IMG/VR virus record: IMGVR_UViG_3300007754_000007
Location: 1-64,000 of that record
Length of the DNA: 64,000 bases
Strand: one strand, 5' to 3'
Source: a virus
Each line of letters begins with the position of its first letter. Position 1 is the stretch's first letter. Made by a program: the position numbers and the translations under genes. The notes beneath the pieces were generated by a model. It was not told where the DNA came from. It did no database searches and was given only the letters and a program-made list of their open reading frames with translations. Below, in pieces: positions 1 through 7,792 of the stretch.

Positions 1-56
1 CCTTGCCAGGGGTTCCAGGTATGCTCGGTCCACTCGATTCCGGTTGTATCACCCAT
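1..56 (-). CDS. DUF5131 (phage Gp37/Gp68 family) protein, N-terminus only
   Basis: Only the first 18 codons are in the window; the gene continues beyond position 1. The start reads MGDTTGIEWTEHTWNPWQ, which matches the hallmark N-terminus of DUF5131 proteins (IEWT-TWNP followed by a Gly and a Cys cluster). The family is common in phages and is thought to be radical-SAM-like, but its function is not established. The ATG overlaps the last codons of the upstream gene (49-282) by 8 nt, so the two are probably translationally coupled. The call rests on this short motif; the downstream Cys cluster cannot be seen here. Confidence 0.75.
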   Translation of the reverse strand, partial: MGDTTGIEWTEHTWNPWQ

Positions 57-282
57 CTTCGTTGACCTCCAGACCCGAGGTTACCGGGCCTTCCAAGACC
101 TGGTTGAGTTCTTCCAGGACCTTGTCGAAGTACTCCTTGGGATCCATCCCTGCCTCCGCAGCATCCTTCTTGATCTTCTCCCACATCTCGGGAGTGATCT
201 CCATGGAGGATTCGACCCGGACATTGGCGGGAGTGAATCCCTGCTTCTCGATAGCAACCCAGCTGAGGACAGTACGGGACAT
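49..282 (-). CDS. Small acidic helical protein, function unknown
   Basis: A 77-residue product whose C-terminal half is predicted helical and acidic (repeated E, D, K). There is no recognisable domain. It is followed with an 8-nt overlap by the DUF5131 gene, so it probably belongs to the same transcript. It diverges from a possible plus-strand gene at 306. The ribosome-binding site upstream of the ATG is weak (GCGGAAACC). Reading-frame quality and the tight overlap make it likely real. Confidence 0.7.
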   Translation of the reverse strand: MSRTVLSWVAIEKQGFTPANVRVESSMEITPEMWEKIKKDAAEAGMDPKEYFDKVLEELNQVLEGPVTSGLEVNEDG

Positions 283-305
283 GGTTTCCGCGGTAGGGTG
301 GTGGT

Positions 306-536
306 ATGCTGTGGCGAACAGGTAGATTTACCTCGTACCCTGACGACGGACGCGCTTTCTTGGAAAAGGGTCTGGACGAGCTCTGGAGAGCCTACAGGAC
401 GGACGCAGAGGGCCGGTGCGTAGAAGGGTTCCCCCTCCTGATTGAGAGGGCCTGGGAGGACGTACAGGACGCCCAAAAGTGGGTCGAGTCTAACGTCCCT
501 CCGACGGAGCTTTCAGGACTCGCTCGGCCGCTTTGA
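306..536 (+). CDS. Possible small protein, function unknown
   Basis: A 76-codon plus-strand frame with high GC at third positions and a protein-like composition (alternating acidic and aromatic residues, several Trp). A GGTAGGGTGG stretch just before the ATG could serve as ribosome-binding site. It would be divergent from the gene ending at 282 and convergent with the HAD-like gene ending at 549. I see no family signature and the start is uncertain; the opposite strand has no better frame. Confidence 0.4.
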   Translation: MLWRTGRFTSYPDDGRAFLEKGLDELWRAYRTDAEGRCVEGFPLLIERAWEDVQDAQKWVESNVPPTELSGLARPL

Positions 537-548
537 GGCACTCGAACA

Positions 549-1070
549 TCAACGCCTTCCCAGGATCCGGAGAGCCTCCCGTGCGTGGTCGTAGGTCAAC
601 CCAACCCGAGTCTCAGTGCGGATGAACCGGCGAGACCCCTTAAAATGCCCCAGCCTGCTGCTGTCGTCCAGGATGACGTAGTTGTCGTGGCCGGGGTGGT
701 CATCCAGCCACTTCTGGATCGCGATCGCCCGACGGTCGTCGGTCTGGATGTCGCCCTTCCACTCGGACCACCCACCGGGGTCCAGGTAGTAGCCGTCCCT
801 CCGGGCCTGGCCTTTAGGGAAGCTGGTGATCTCGATGGCAGGGGCACACACCCCCGTCCTCACCAGGATCTCAGACATCCACTCACGGGTCGCTCCGTAG
901 GTCCATGTAGAGTGGACGACGACCATCGCACCTGATTCCCGAATCAGGTAGTTGAGGACGGCCACCTTCTCCGGGAGGAATGAGGTGTGGTCCATCCGTC
1001 CCGGAGCGCCGAAGTTCATCACCCCGTCGATGTCAAGGAAGATGATCGGTCTCACTTCTTGGATCCCCAT
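549..1070 (-). CDS. HAD-like protein (HAD_SAK_2-type fold)
   Basis: The product has the HAD motif I signature FLDIDGVMNF near its N-terminus (nucleophile Asp13 and Asp15), a central STW segment typical of motif II in this subgroup, and a late YVILDDSS segment that would supply the metal-binding acidic pair. This pattern matches the HAD domain found in many phages and in bacterial RNA-repair fusions. The substrate is unknown; a 5'- or 3'-phosphatase role on nucleic acid ends is plausible from the family. The ATG at 1070 is preceded by GGGAGCAGAG and overlaps the end of the upstream gene by 19 nt. A longer in-frame extension to 1133 lies inside that gene and was rejected. Confidence 0.8.
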   Translation of the reverse strand: MGIQEVRPIIFLDIDGVMNFGAPGRMDHTSFLPEKVAVLNYLIRESGAMVVVHSTWTYGATREWMSEILVRTGVCAPAIEITSFPKGQARRDGYYLDPGGWSEWKGDIQTDDRRAIAIQKWLDDHPGHDNYVILDDSSRLGHFKGSRRFIRTETRVGLTYDHAREALRILGRR

Positions 1071-1609
1071 CTCTGCTCCCAGTGAGGCCTGCACATCTGC
1101 CCGTATTCCTCCACGGAGGCGCCACAGAAGCATGTCGGCGGAAGGGTAGGGCCGTGGCCGATGGCGATGAGGTGCCGGAGACGGGCGTGCCGCTCGTTGG
1201 CGTAGGACTTGCGGGGGTCCTTCTTCAGGGTCTCGATGATTGAGTCGGCCTCGTTGGTCCCGCGGAGAATGAATCCTGCTCTCTTGAGGACGGCGTCTAT
1301 TTCCGCCTTGAGCTCTTCGACGTCAAGACCTTTTCGGAGTCCTGTCGCGAGCTCAGGGAGTCCTGAGGTGGGGTTGCTGATCTGCCAGCCCGCCCATTCC
1401 TTGCACGGGCTCCAGTGAACCTTGGCCACCACGTTGTGTCCAATCCGAGGCTCGGTTCCGTGGTGGCGCCGAGCGGATTGAAGATTGGTGAGCGGGGACC
1501 ATGGGCCCAGGAGCCGAAGGGGCCGGTAGTCTGGAGCCACAAAGTATTCGGAGAGTTCCTTCCCCTGTATGACCAAAGGCTCTACGGTCTGGTGTGCATC
1601 GTTGTTCAT
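1052..1609 (-). CDS. Hypothetical protein with C-terminal Cys motif
   Basis: 185 residues with no family I recognise. The C-terminus has a CFCGA...C pattern that may bind zinc. It starts directly next to a GGTAACATAGTC element shared with other transcription-unit starts in this genome and ends overlapping the HAD-like gene, so the two form an operon. It diverges from the plus-strand gene at 1675. Confidence 0.75.
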   Translation of the reverse strand: MNNDAHQTVEPLVIQGKELSEYFVAPDYRPLRLLGPWSPLTNLQSARRHHGTEPRIGHNVVAKVHWSPCKEWAGWQISNPTSGLPELATGLRKGLDVEELKAEIDAVLKRAGFILRGTNEADSIIETLKKDPRKSYANERHARLRHLIAIGHGPTLPPTCFCGASVEEYGQMCRPHWEQRWGSKK

Positions 1610-1616
1610 AGACTAT

Positions 1617-1651
1617 GTTACCGGGTTCTTCCCTGTGGGATCCGACGTAAC
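1617..1651. promoter_or_regulatory. Divergent intergenic region with paired GTAAC motifs
   Basis: Between the minus gene starting at 1609 and the plus gene starting at 1675 there is GTTACC at 1617-1622 (GGTAAC on the minus strand) and CGTAAC at 1646-1651 (plus strand). Each motif lies just upstream of the gene on its own strand. The same motif recurs at many other gene starts in this window; a promoter or operator role is inferred. Confidence 0.45.
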
Positions 1652-1674
1652 TCTCCCACTACCTCGGAGCATAG

Positions 1675-1917
1675 ATGCCTCCTGCAAGCGTTGTCGATAC
1701 ATGGACCAGACTGATCAACGTGCGTGTCGGATCTCCCATCACAGACGCCACCTCCCAGGAGGTCCTCGAGGCGTTCCAGGAGGTCCGGAGGCACAAGGGC
1801 TCGGACTACATCGAGTTCTTCTTCAAGAAGAACGGCCAGTGGCGGGAGTGCCTGGACTCCTCCGACTTCAACAATCTGGCCAACTGGATCTTCTTCAACC
1901 GCTCTCGGTCCGGGTAA
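1675..1917 (+). CDS. Small hypothetical protein
   Basis: An 80-residue product with a protein-like central segment (RRHKGSDYIEFFFKKNGQW) suggesting a small alpha/beta fold. It is preceded by CTCGGAGC as ribosome-binding site and by the CGTAAC motif 24 nt upstream. The next plus-strand gene starts 7 nt after the stop codon, so the two are likely cotranscribed. Function unknown. Confidence 0.75.
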   Translation: MPPASVVDTWTRLINVRVGSPITDATSQEVLEAFQEVRRHKGSDYIEFFFKKNGQWRECLDSSDFNNLANWIFFNRSRSG

Positions 1918-1924
1918 CTCGGGC

Positions 1925-2233
1925 ATGTCCACCCACCGACACCGATTCGTGACAGGTGGGGCCTGTGCTATCCCTCTCTGTAGGGAGCGCTGCCCCCACC
2001 CAGTCTTCTCCCCGGACCCCTATGGGCGGCTCATCTGTACAGACTGCGGGTGTCTGAAGCCGCTCTCCGGATCTCCGGACTTCTACGAGCTTCCGATGGG
2101 GCCGCCCATACCCTGTACCATCAAGAGCTTCAGCTACCAGGGAGTGAGTGCCGAGGGCCAACCTGCTCCCAGTCTTCCAGACTACAGAATCGAAGAGGCT
2201 GTCCGGGGGCTGATAGGTCTCGATACAGAATGA
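1925..2233 (+). CDS. Small zinc-ribbon-like protein
   Basis: 102 residues with clustered Cys and His in the first half (HRHRF, CAIPLC, CPHP, CTDCGCLKP), consistent with a zinc ribbon or knuckle. Many phages carry such small Cys proteins of unknown role. The last 104 nt overlap the 3' end of the minus-strand gene ending at 2130; both frames look protein-like there, so this is probably a true convergent overlap. Function unknown. Confidence 0.65.
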   Translation: MSTHRHRFVTGGACAIPLCRERCPHPVFSPDPYGRLICTDCGCLKPLSGSPDFYELPMGPPIPCTIKSFSYQGVSAEGQPAPSLPDYRIEEAVRGLIGLDTE

Positions 2234-2738
2234 ACATCCCCTCGCGTTCGTACACCGCGACGTAGTCGAGAATCCAGCGCTCCTGCCCGTTCTTGCTTCC
2301 CCAATATCCACGGATGGGGAACCCTGCCACTGACTTCACCTCAGGATAGTCGAGGGTCTGTAGGTCGGCGTCCTTGGGGACCAAACACCCCATCGAGAGC
2401 CAGTACATCAGGCTGGACTCGGTATCCAGGACACACTCAGGCTCGTCGGTGTAGCGTTCGTCTCCGAAGCCGAAGTCCGAGTCGGCCATGATGACCTTCT
2501 TGTTCTTGAAGGTGTCCACCCAGGCTTCCAGGCATTCCTCGCAGATGACGATTTCCAAGGTACACAGATCAGCGGGGAAGCGGCTTCCAAATCCTCCGCT
2601 CAGCTGGATGACGTGGAACCCTGGGAGGAAACCAGGGACCTCGGGGACCTCCTCTGCCTTCCCACACTTGTCACACTCCATCTCGCGAATGGAGTGGATC
2701 AGGGAGGCAACTGCGCGGGTTCTCATTTTGGCAGGCAT
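2130..2738 (-). CDS. Hypothetical zinc-binding protein
   Basis: 202 residues with two CxxC pairs in the N-terminal half (CDKCGK and CEECLEAW), which would form a zinc ribbon, followed by a C-terminal region rich in aromatic and acidic residues. The start has GAGGACC upstream and GGTAAC further upstream. It is convergent with, and overlaps the end of, the plus-strand gene at 1925. I do not recognise the family. Confidence 0.75.
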   Translation of the reverse strand: MPAKMRTRAVASLIHSIREMECDKCGKAEEVPEVPGFLPGFHVIQLSGGFGSRFPADLCTLEIVICEECLEAWVDTFKNKKVIMADSDFGFGDERYTDEPECVLDTESSLMYWLSMGCLVPKDADLQTLDYPEVKSVAGFPIRGYWGSKNGQERWILDYVAVYEREGMFILYRDLSAPGQPLRFCSLEDWEQVGPRHSLPGS

Positions 2739-2750
2739 ATGGTCCTCGAA

Positions 2751-2770
2751 GGTAACTCCAGTCTGTTACC
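2751..2770. promoter_or_regulatory. Palindromic GGTAAC-N8-GTTACC in a divergent promoter region
   Basis: GGTAAC (2751-2756) and GTTACC (2765-2770) form a perfect inverted repeat with an 8-nt centre, between divergent genes starting at 2738 and 2783. Each half also fits the recurrent sense-strand GGTAAC motif upstream of starts. It could be back-to-back promoters or a dimeric operator. Confidence 0.45.
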
Positions 2771-2782
2771 GGAGGTGATGAC

Positions 2783-3136
2783 ATGGAAGACAAGAAGCTG
2801 GGAAGGCCCTGTGCCGAAGATGTCCTCCGCGTCCTTCGCCTCTACCCGGATACGCTCTGGGAGGTCGCGCAGAAGATCAACCGCAAGCTGGTGACTCCTT
2901 GGAAGAGGCAGGTATCCTGGGCGAGTGATGAGCTGGTGTTCTGGCGAAGGACAACCCCAGACGGCGGCCTGTTCATGGCAACCATCGAGAGGGTTGAGAG
3001 GGACGGGAAGGTTCGATGGAACTGGTCCTGTCAGGACCACACCTCACACAGCCCCACGCTCCAACAGGCCAAGGACCGTTGCGATCGTCTCCTTCAGAAG
3101 AACGGCTTCTACCTGCCAAGTGACGAAGTCGCGTGA
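2783..3136 (+). CDS. Hypothetical protein
   Basis: 117 residues preceded by a near-perfect Shine-Dalgarno (GGAGGTGAT) six nt from the start, implying strong expression. Basic N-terminal half, no recognisable motif. Its stop overlaps the GTG start of the next gene (GTGA), so translation of the two is coupled. Confidence 0.8.
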   Translation: MEDKKLGRPCAEDVLRVLRLYPDTLWEVAQKINRKLVTPWKRQVSWASDELVFWRRTTPDGGLFMATIERVERDGKVRWNWSCQDHTSHSPTLQQAKDRCDRLLQKNGFYLPSDEVA

Positions 3137-3348
3137 GACTCTACTTGGTCACGATCGAGGAGGTCCCTGGAGGCGTGAGGACACTCCTACAACGCGGGGA
3201 AAACCGTCAATGGTACACCCTACAGGGCCGGGTTGTGCCGACGTATCTACAGGACTACCTGGGGCCTACAAGGACGCGTCGATTGGAGTCTCTCCTGGAT
3301 CAGCACTTCAGGGAACACCACATTCGGTTCCCTCAGATGCTCGGCTGA
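3133..3348 (+). CDS. Small hypothetical protein
   Basis: 71 residues starting at a GTG that overlaps the stop of the preceding gene. Composition suggests a small beta-rich N-terminus and a helical C-terminus. It is the second gene of a two-gene plus-strand unit and ends convergently 4 nt from the gene ending at 3353. Function unknown. Confidence 0.7.
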   Translation: MRLYLVTIEEVPGGVRTLLQRGENRQWYTLQGRVVPTYLQDYLGPTRTRRLESLLDQHFREHHIRFPQMLG

Positions 3349-3352
3349 CCAG

Positions 3353-3748
3353 CTAATCAAGGAGGTCGGCGAGCCAAGACTCCCGGTTCGCTTCGATGTC
3401 CTCGGCGTTCTTCTCGGTCCTCTGGCGAATGCGCTCGAGGTCGGCGTCGGTGAGTAGCCAGGTCTCTCGGATGGCTCCCTCCCGGACGTTGACGCCATAG
3501 TAGGAAAAGGCCTCCCGGTGGTGGCGCTCTCCCGCGTTCTTGACGATTGTGAAGCCCCCGCGTCGTCTCTTGGGAGCGTCCTCTGGATTCTCCTGCCCTC
3601 GGAGGGCGAGCTTCCATCTCTCCTCCTCCGTGACCAGCCAGTACTCCTCGGTCCCTACATCGGACTGGACCTTGACGAACCAGTACCAGGGATCCGCTCC
3701 GAACTTCCGCTCTGCGTTCCCCACCTTCTTGAGCATCCCGAGGGCCAT
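3353..3748 (-). CDS. Hypothetical protein
   Basis: 131 residues with a charged, helical C-terminus (repeated E/R/N) after an alpha/beta N-terminal part rich in Trp and Tyr. GGAGGTGGTCT precedes the ATG, a strong ribosome-binding site. No family recognised. Confidence 0.8.
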   Translation of the reverse strand: MALGMLKKVGNAERKFGADPWYWFVKVQSDVGTEEYWLVTEEERWKLALRGQENPEDAPKRRRGGFTIVKNAGERHHREAFSYYGVNVREGAIRETWLLTDADLERIRQRTEKNAEDIEANRESWLADLLD

Positions 3749-3774
3749 AGACCACCTCCAAGACCTACTCTACC

Positions 3775-4455
3775 TCACACGAGCCCTATCAGGAACGATA
3801 TGAAGGGCGCGTTCAGCCGAGGATCCTCGGGACTGGGTTGTGTCTCGGACCAACCTACCATGGCGCTGTGGTCCAGGAAGTAGAGGCTCTCCAGCTTCGT
3901 GTCGTGGGTATGGACCTCCCCAGTCTTCCCCTGAGGACACGGATTCCCTACGAGCTCCCAGAAGGGGTTCATCAGGTAAGGGAGTCTGAAGTGGCTCTTG
4001 TTGCTACACCCGTCGTCCTTGTACTCCCGGAGCGCCCACTGTAGGTGGGAGTTCAGACCCCACCTCATGGTGTCGAACGCCTCCGGGGTCCAGACCCCCA
4101 TCTCGAGCATCCGGGCTCGTGCCCATAGCCAGGCATCCAACTCCGTCTCCAAGTGAGGCTTCAATCCCATCTGGAAGTTGCCGAAGAAGTGGCCCAGCTC
4201 ATGGAAAGCCACTGCTGCGGTAGGGATGCTGGTGACCCGGGGGATCCACGCTATCCGACAGGGATAGCAAGTCCGGGGTCTTGGGGTGAAGTAGAGACCC
4301 AGATCAATGGCCTCGGCCCACCGGACGATTTCCCTCTCGAGGTGCTCTGCCCACGGATGGGGATCAAGCCAGGTCCCGCTTTCGGAGTTGCGCGGGCGGA
4401 TAGCTCGTACGGAGACCGCGTACTTCCAACATGCGCAGCGCTTCCTTTCTCCCAC
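3775..4455 (-). CDS. HExxH metalloprotease-like protein
   Basis: 226 residues with a zinc-protease core motif FHELGHFFGN (His85, Glu86, His89) and a downstream acidic segment ETELDAW (Glu103/Glu105) suitable as third zinc ligand, an arrangement like IrrE/ImmA-type gluzincins. Substrate unknown; no signal peptide is evident, so it would act in the cytoplasm. It starts at a GTG one nt after the stop of the preceding gene, indicating coupling. A CYPC pair at about residue 63 could add a structural metal site. Confidence 0.7.
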   Translation of the reverse strand: MGERKRCACWKYAVSVRAIRPRNSESGTWLDPHPWAEHLEREIVRWAEAIDLGLYFTPRPRTCYPCRIAWIPRVTSIPTAAVAFHELGHFFGNFQMGLKPHLETELDAWLWARARMLEMGVWTPEAFDTMRWGLNSHLQWALREYKDDGCSNKSHFRLPYLMNPFWELVGNPCPQGKTGEVHTHDTKLESLYFLDHSAMVGWSETQPSPEDPRLNAPFISFLIGLV

Positions 4456-4456
4456 T

Positions 4457-4879
4457 TCACGTTCGGGAAGCGAGCCGGCGCATCATCTGGTCCTTGGTCT
4501 CGATGCCCATGTGGAAGGCGTCGCACATGGACTCGTAGAACAGGCTCCACCAGGCTCGGATCATGTTGTCCGGGTGAAGATAGCCGACGATCTCTGCACA
4601 GTGGATGAAGTGCATCATCCAGTGGTGGGAATAGGAGTCGTGATCCTTGAGGAACGCGCGGAGGGCTTCATCGCTGGGGATTCCGGTCCAGTCCCCCATG
4701 AACGAGCCGGCGTGCTCCTTGGCGTGGGCGTTGTTCATCACCGTCCACCGGTATGCCTGGACCAGTTCCTTGGCCGGGCAGTACTTGGGAGCGCCGTCGG
4801 GGCCTCGGATTCCAGTGACCAGGGTTCCTTGGATGGCCAGGGGCTGTTCGATGACCCAGTCACGGAGAACGCACGGCAT
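4457..4879 (-). CDS. Conserved-type phage protein, His-rich, function unknown
   Basis: 140 residues with a striking segment SYSHHWMMHFIHCAEI followed by a YLHPD stretch. I recall similar His/Trp-rich proteins from other large phages, always without assigned function. The His cluster could bind metal, but nothing proves it. GAGAGG lies upstream of the ATG and a GGTAAC motif further upstream overlaps the stop of the ADP-ribosylglycohydrolase gene. Confidence 0.75.
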   Translation of the reverse strand: MPCVLRDWVIEQPLAIQGTLVTGIRGPDGAPKYCPAKELVQAYRWTVMNNAHAKEHAGSFMGDWTGIPSDEALRAFLKDHDSYSHHWMMHFIHCAEIVGYLHPDNMIRAWWSLFYESMCDAFHMGIETKDQMMRRLASRT

Positions 4880-4903
4880 GAAGACCTCTCTGTTGGAGGT
4901 CTG

Positions 4904-5881
4904 TTACCGGGACAGCAGTCCTTGGATCCTCTGCTCGAGCCTCTCCGGCTTGCAGAGTCCCTGGACCAATCGGCGGGGGAGGAGAGACAATCCCGCCGCT
5001 GCTCCCAAGAGGGCTCCGGCGACTGCGGCGTTGGTATCCGTGTCTCCTCCGGCCATAATCACCCTTGTGAGGACCTCCTCGAACTTCTCGGCAGTGGTTG
5101 CCCCACGCAAGGGATGCTCGTGGAAGCGTCGGAGGGCCCAGAACCCGGCACCCATACACTTCCATGTGTATCCGATGGGCGCGCGTCGGTTCAGCCTGCC
5201 GGGGGTTAGTCCCTCATCCAGATGGAGGTCCTTGAGGCTGGCCAAGGTCCACTGACCACAGTCCCCATGGAACTGGTTCCCAGCCCTGCCCGCGTGGGCA
5301 ATCGCGAATGGGATTGTCTCTCCTCTCACCAGGAGGGCTGTCGCGACGGCAACGGCAACCGAGCCTGCGACGCAACGGGGGTCGAAGTGAGTGACCTTGC
5401 AGGTGTCCCATGCCTTCCTGATGGTCCACTCCGCATCTCCTGGACGGAGGAGGCCAACTGCGGCAGCACGCATGACCCCACCGTTGGGGGCGGAGTTTCT
5501 CCCGGAGTTCTCCCAAGCCTGTTCTGAGACTGCGAAGGGATCCAAGAGGAACACGCTGTCGGAGAGGACGTTCCAGGTGTGAGTGCCCATCCCCCGGCCG
5601 TCCCTTGTGGCCCAATCCAGGAACTTCTGAGCGACCGTCACTGGCTTGGCGTGTCCGTCCTCCAGGTATGCGTCGAGGATCGCGAGAGCCATCTCGGTGT
5701 CGTCGGACCAGTCCCCGGCCTCCCACTTGGTTTCTCCTCGATCCACCTTCCGGTACTCGAGAGGGCAGTTGCCGACACGTTCGCGGATGGCGCTGCGAGG
5801 CATGAACTCCAGCGGGAGTCCGAGGGCGTCTCCGATGGCCTTGCCGTAGAGAGCCCCTCTGAGTCTGTCTTCTTGGGTCAC
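4904..5881 (-). CDS. ADP-ribosylglycohydrolase (DraG-like)
   Basis: Taking the GTG at 5881 gives a 325-residue protein of normal family length. It carries the family motifs in order: an N-terminal helix with GDALG (17-21), the metal-binding DDT (60-62, in WSDDTEM), NGGVMRAA (133-140), and the C-terminal GGDTDTN (278-284) with both Asp ligands of the dinuclear Mg site. All catalytic ligands are present, so it should be active. It would remove ADP-ribose from proteins, nucleic acids or small molecules. The GTG overlaps the stop of the upstream gene (GTGA), with CGAGGA as ribosome-binding site. In a phage it may reverse host defensive ADP-ribosylation; that is inference. Confidence 0.92.
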   Translation of the reverse strand: MTQEDRLRGALYGKAIGDALGLPLEFMPRSAIRERVGNCPLEYRKVDRGETKWEAGDWSDDTEMALAILDAYLEDGHAKPVTVAQKFLDWATRDGRGMGTHTWNVLSDSVFLLDPFAVSEQAWENSGRNSAPNGGVMRAAAVGLLRPGDAEWTIRKAWDTCKVTHFDPRCVAGSVAVAVATALLVRGETIPFAIAHAGRAGNQFHGDCGQWTLASLKDLHLDEGLTPGRLNRRAPIGYTWKCMGAGFWALRRFHEHPLRGATTAEKFEEVLTRVIMAGGDTDTNAAVAGALLGAAAGLSLLPRRLVQGLCKPERLEQRIQGLLSR

Positions 5882-6768
5882 CGTGTGTTCCTCGACTTCA
5901 GTTCTGCGATCCATTCGTTGCTCCAGGGCTTGTCCCGAGGACCCAACGGGGGGTGGGTGCCGTCCTTGTTGAACTTGGGGAGCACAAATACCCAGCCAGA
6001 ACCGTTGGTCTGATCGAGGCTCCCCCGAGCCATATCGTTGTGGGGTATGCGCCACTCAACAAGGGTTTCTTCGACGAGCTTCTCATCCCAAATCTCAGCC
6101 AGTTTCTCCCGCATGGTCTTGTACCATGCGATGTTCCCATCGATGTCGTCGTAGGGGTCCTGGAGTCCGTTGTCTCGGTTCCATTCCTCTCGAAGGATGG
6201 TCTGCTCCTGGCCAAGGACTTCCCGGAATACGGCTTGGGTGCAGAACTCCTGGAAACTTGCCCCGTTGATGGAGCCGGGGACTTGTCCGTCCTGTTGGGA
6301 AGAAGCGAGTTGGGCGAGCCACATGTCCCGCTGGCGCTGGACATTTTGCGCTACGATCAGAGACTGCGGATCAATTGGGTTGTCCGTGTCCAGCCACATG
6401 TCCTCCGGGAAATCGAACTCTGACCGCTTGTCCGAGACCCCGTTCCAAGGGCAGAGCTCAAGAGGAATGAGCTTGTGGTGAGGCCACCGTTTCCGGACGT
6501 CCTCCACATCCTTCTCCTTGGGTGTGAGACCGGCCATACGGATGCTGATGCCTTGGATGTTCTGGCCGCTCACCAGATAGAAGTCTTGATTCCCCGAGTA
6601 GAACTCCCACGCCTGCCGCTGGGCAGGCGTCATGTCTTCCAGGGATACGCCGTCCCCACTATGGTGTTGGAGTGTCCTGTCCGCGAGGACACAGGCGTAG
6701 AGGGCCTCGTGCTCCGGGGCCCTCTGGGCGAACTCTTCCTCGGGAACTCGGACCCACTCCCCAGCCAA
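5878..6768 (-). CDS. Hypothetical protein, start uncertain
   Basis: 296 residues from the first usable start (TTG at 6768). It is hydrophilic and Trp-rich, with no recognised domain. The same frame stays open and reads like coding sequence for about 30 more codons upstream (for example LPDHSTQEARYQLYQPGF), but there is no ATG, GTG or TTG there until the upstream gene. Either a rare start (ATT or CTG) is used or the 5' end has a frameshift; an ATG at about 6866 lies in the wrong frame. It is coupled to the downstream glycohydrolase. Confidence 0.75.
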   Translation of the reverse strand: MAGEWVRVPEEEFAQRAPEHEALYACVLADRTLQHHSGDGVSLEDMTPAQRQAWEFYSGNQDFYLVSGQNIQGISIRMAGLTPKEKDVEDVRKRWPHHKLIPLELCPWNGVSDKRSEFDFPEDMWLDTDNPIDPQSLIVAQNVQRQRDMWLAQLASSQQDGQVPGSINGASFQEFCTQAVFREVLGQEQTILREEWNRDNGLQDPYDDIDGNIAWYKTMREKLAEIWDEKLVEETLVEWRIPHNDMARGSLDQTNGSGWVFVLPKFNKDGTHPPLGPRDKPWSNEWIAELKSRNTR

Positions 6769-6865
6769 CCAACAACCGTTGGAGTTGTTGAACCCCGGCT
6801 GATACAGCTGATACCGGGCTTCTTGTGTCGAGTGATCCGGGAGAATCCGTTCGAGGGAATAGGCA

Positions 6866-7432
6866 TCAGCGCACCAATTTGAACTTGGGCTCTGGGAACA
6901 CCAAGGAAGTGTCCGGGGTCAGAACCGGGGAGGGCCGCTTCCGGAAAGAGAAGGGCTCAAATCCCTCGGGGTCGAACCCGCCGAAGATGGCTGCGACCAT
7001 GTCGATGCGCCAGCCCTGGAAGAACTGGCGTTCGATGTGATGCTCCGTCTCTACTTCCTTGTGGAAGTGGACATCCGAGGCCGTCGGGGGGTTGTAGTAG
7101 ATGACCTGCATGGCCTTGTAGTGGGCCAGCATGTGCTTGTAGAACTGAAGGAGGCGCTCCCGTTCCCAAACCTTGAGGATCTGGGTCGTGTCCTGCTCTC
7201 TCCAGGTGTCTCCCTCCTGCGCCAGGAACGGAGACCGGGAGGGGTCGTCCCAGATCTGGACCAAGGGGAACTCGGTCCTGCCGTCGGGGCCGGGAGGGAT
7301 CTGAAGGAGGTCTCGAAGAACTGGCCCCTGGCCAGTGAACTCGACTGCTTCGGCCTGGGCACATCCCTCAGGGATCTTGACCCGAATCAGGTCCTGGTCC
7401 TGGGGGAGGATCCACCTGTGTATGACGGACAT
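6866..7432 (-). CDS. Hypothetical protein
   Basis: 188 residues, mixed alpha/beta, with a helical middle rich in charged and aromatic residues. GCAGGAGGCTC before the ATG is a good ribosome-binding site, and GGTAAATCCATAGTC lies about 34 nt upstream, matching the recurrent start motif. First gene of a minus-strand operon that continues into the glycohydrolase. Family not recognised. Confidence 0.8.
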   Translation of the reverse strand: MSVIHRWILPQDQDLIRVKIPEGCAQAEAVEFTGQGPVLRDLLQIPPGPDGRTEFPLVQIWDDPSRSPFLAQEGDTWREQDTTQILKVWERERLLQFYKHMLAHYKAMQVIYYNPPTASDVHFHKEVETEHHIERQFFQGWRIDMVAAIFGGFDPEGFEPFSFRKRPSPVLTPDTSLVFPEPKFKLVR

Positions 7433-7484
7433 GAGCCTCCTGCGGTAGCGAGACTATGGATTTACCCTGGGAACTGGAGTGAAC

Positions 7485-7694
7485 ATGTCCCTGCGCGATA
7501 TCCTGTCCTCTGAGGGTCTGACCAAGAAAGAGGCACGTATTGATCACGGCCGGGCTCTCCGTCTCATCGGCGAAGCAGACTCCAAGACCCGCGCTGCCCT
7601 CGCGTCCGTGATGTACCAGGGTCCCGCTGCGACGCATCTTCAGGATGCCGCCGAGAGCCTGAAGGAAGCGGCGAGGCAGGTGATGTCTCTGTAG
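7485..7694 (+). CDS. Small protein with LRxIL-type N-terminal leader
   Basis: 69 residues beginning MSLRDILSSEGL, one of five proteins in this window sharing an LRxILxxEG leader. The rest is Ala-rich and helical. A GTG-like or ATG start two codons upstream (7479) is possible. CTGGAGTG lies before the start. The leader resembles T4 capsid-targeting peptides with an L/I-x-E cleavage site, so the product may be packaged in the capsid (inference). Confidence 0.7.
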   Translation: MSLRDILSSEGLTKKEARIDHGRALRLIGEADSKTRAALASVMYQGPAATHLQDAAESLKEAARQVMSL

Positions 7695-7699
7695 AGAAA

Positions 7700-7775
7700 T
7701 GGACGCTCCGGCGGGATCCGAACCCGCGACCTGCTGAATATGAGTCAGCCGCTCTACCAACTGAGCTACGGAGCG
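7700..7775 (-). tRNA. tRNA-Met (CAT)
   Basis: A full cloverleaf with a 7-bp acceptor stem (CGCTCCG/CGGAGCG), GCTGA/TCAGC anticodon stem, loop CTCATAT and T arm CGGGTTCGGATCCCG. The CCA end is encoded. It could be elongator Met or lysidine-modified Ile2, which cannot be told apart from sequence here; it lacks initiator features. Confidence 0.9.
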
Positions 7776-7792
7776 ATGTGTGTCGCTTCACC

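Noticed and set aside
4307-5209. Plus-strand frame of 300 codons
   Set aside because: It is opposite three genes with strong family or coding evidence (HExxH, His-rich, glycohydrolase).
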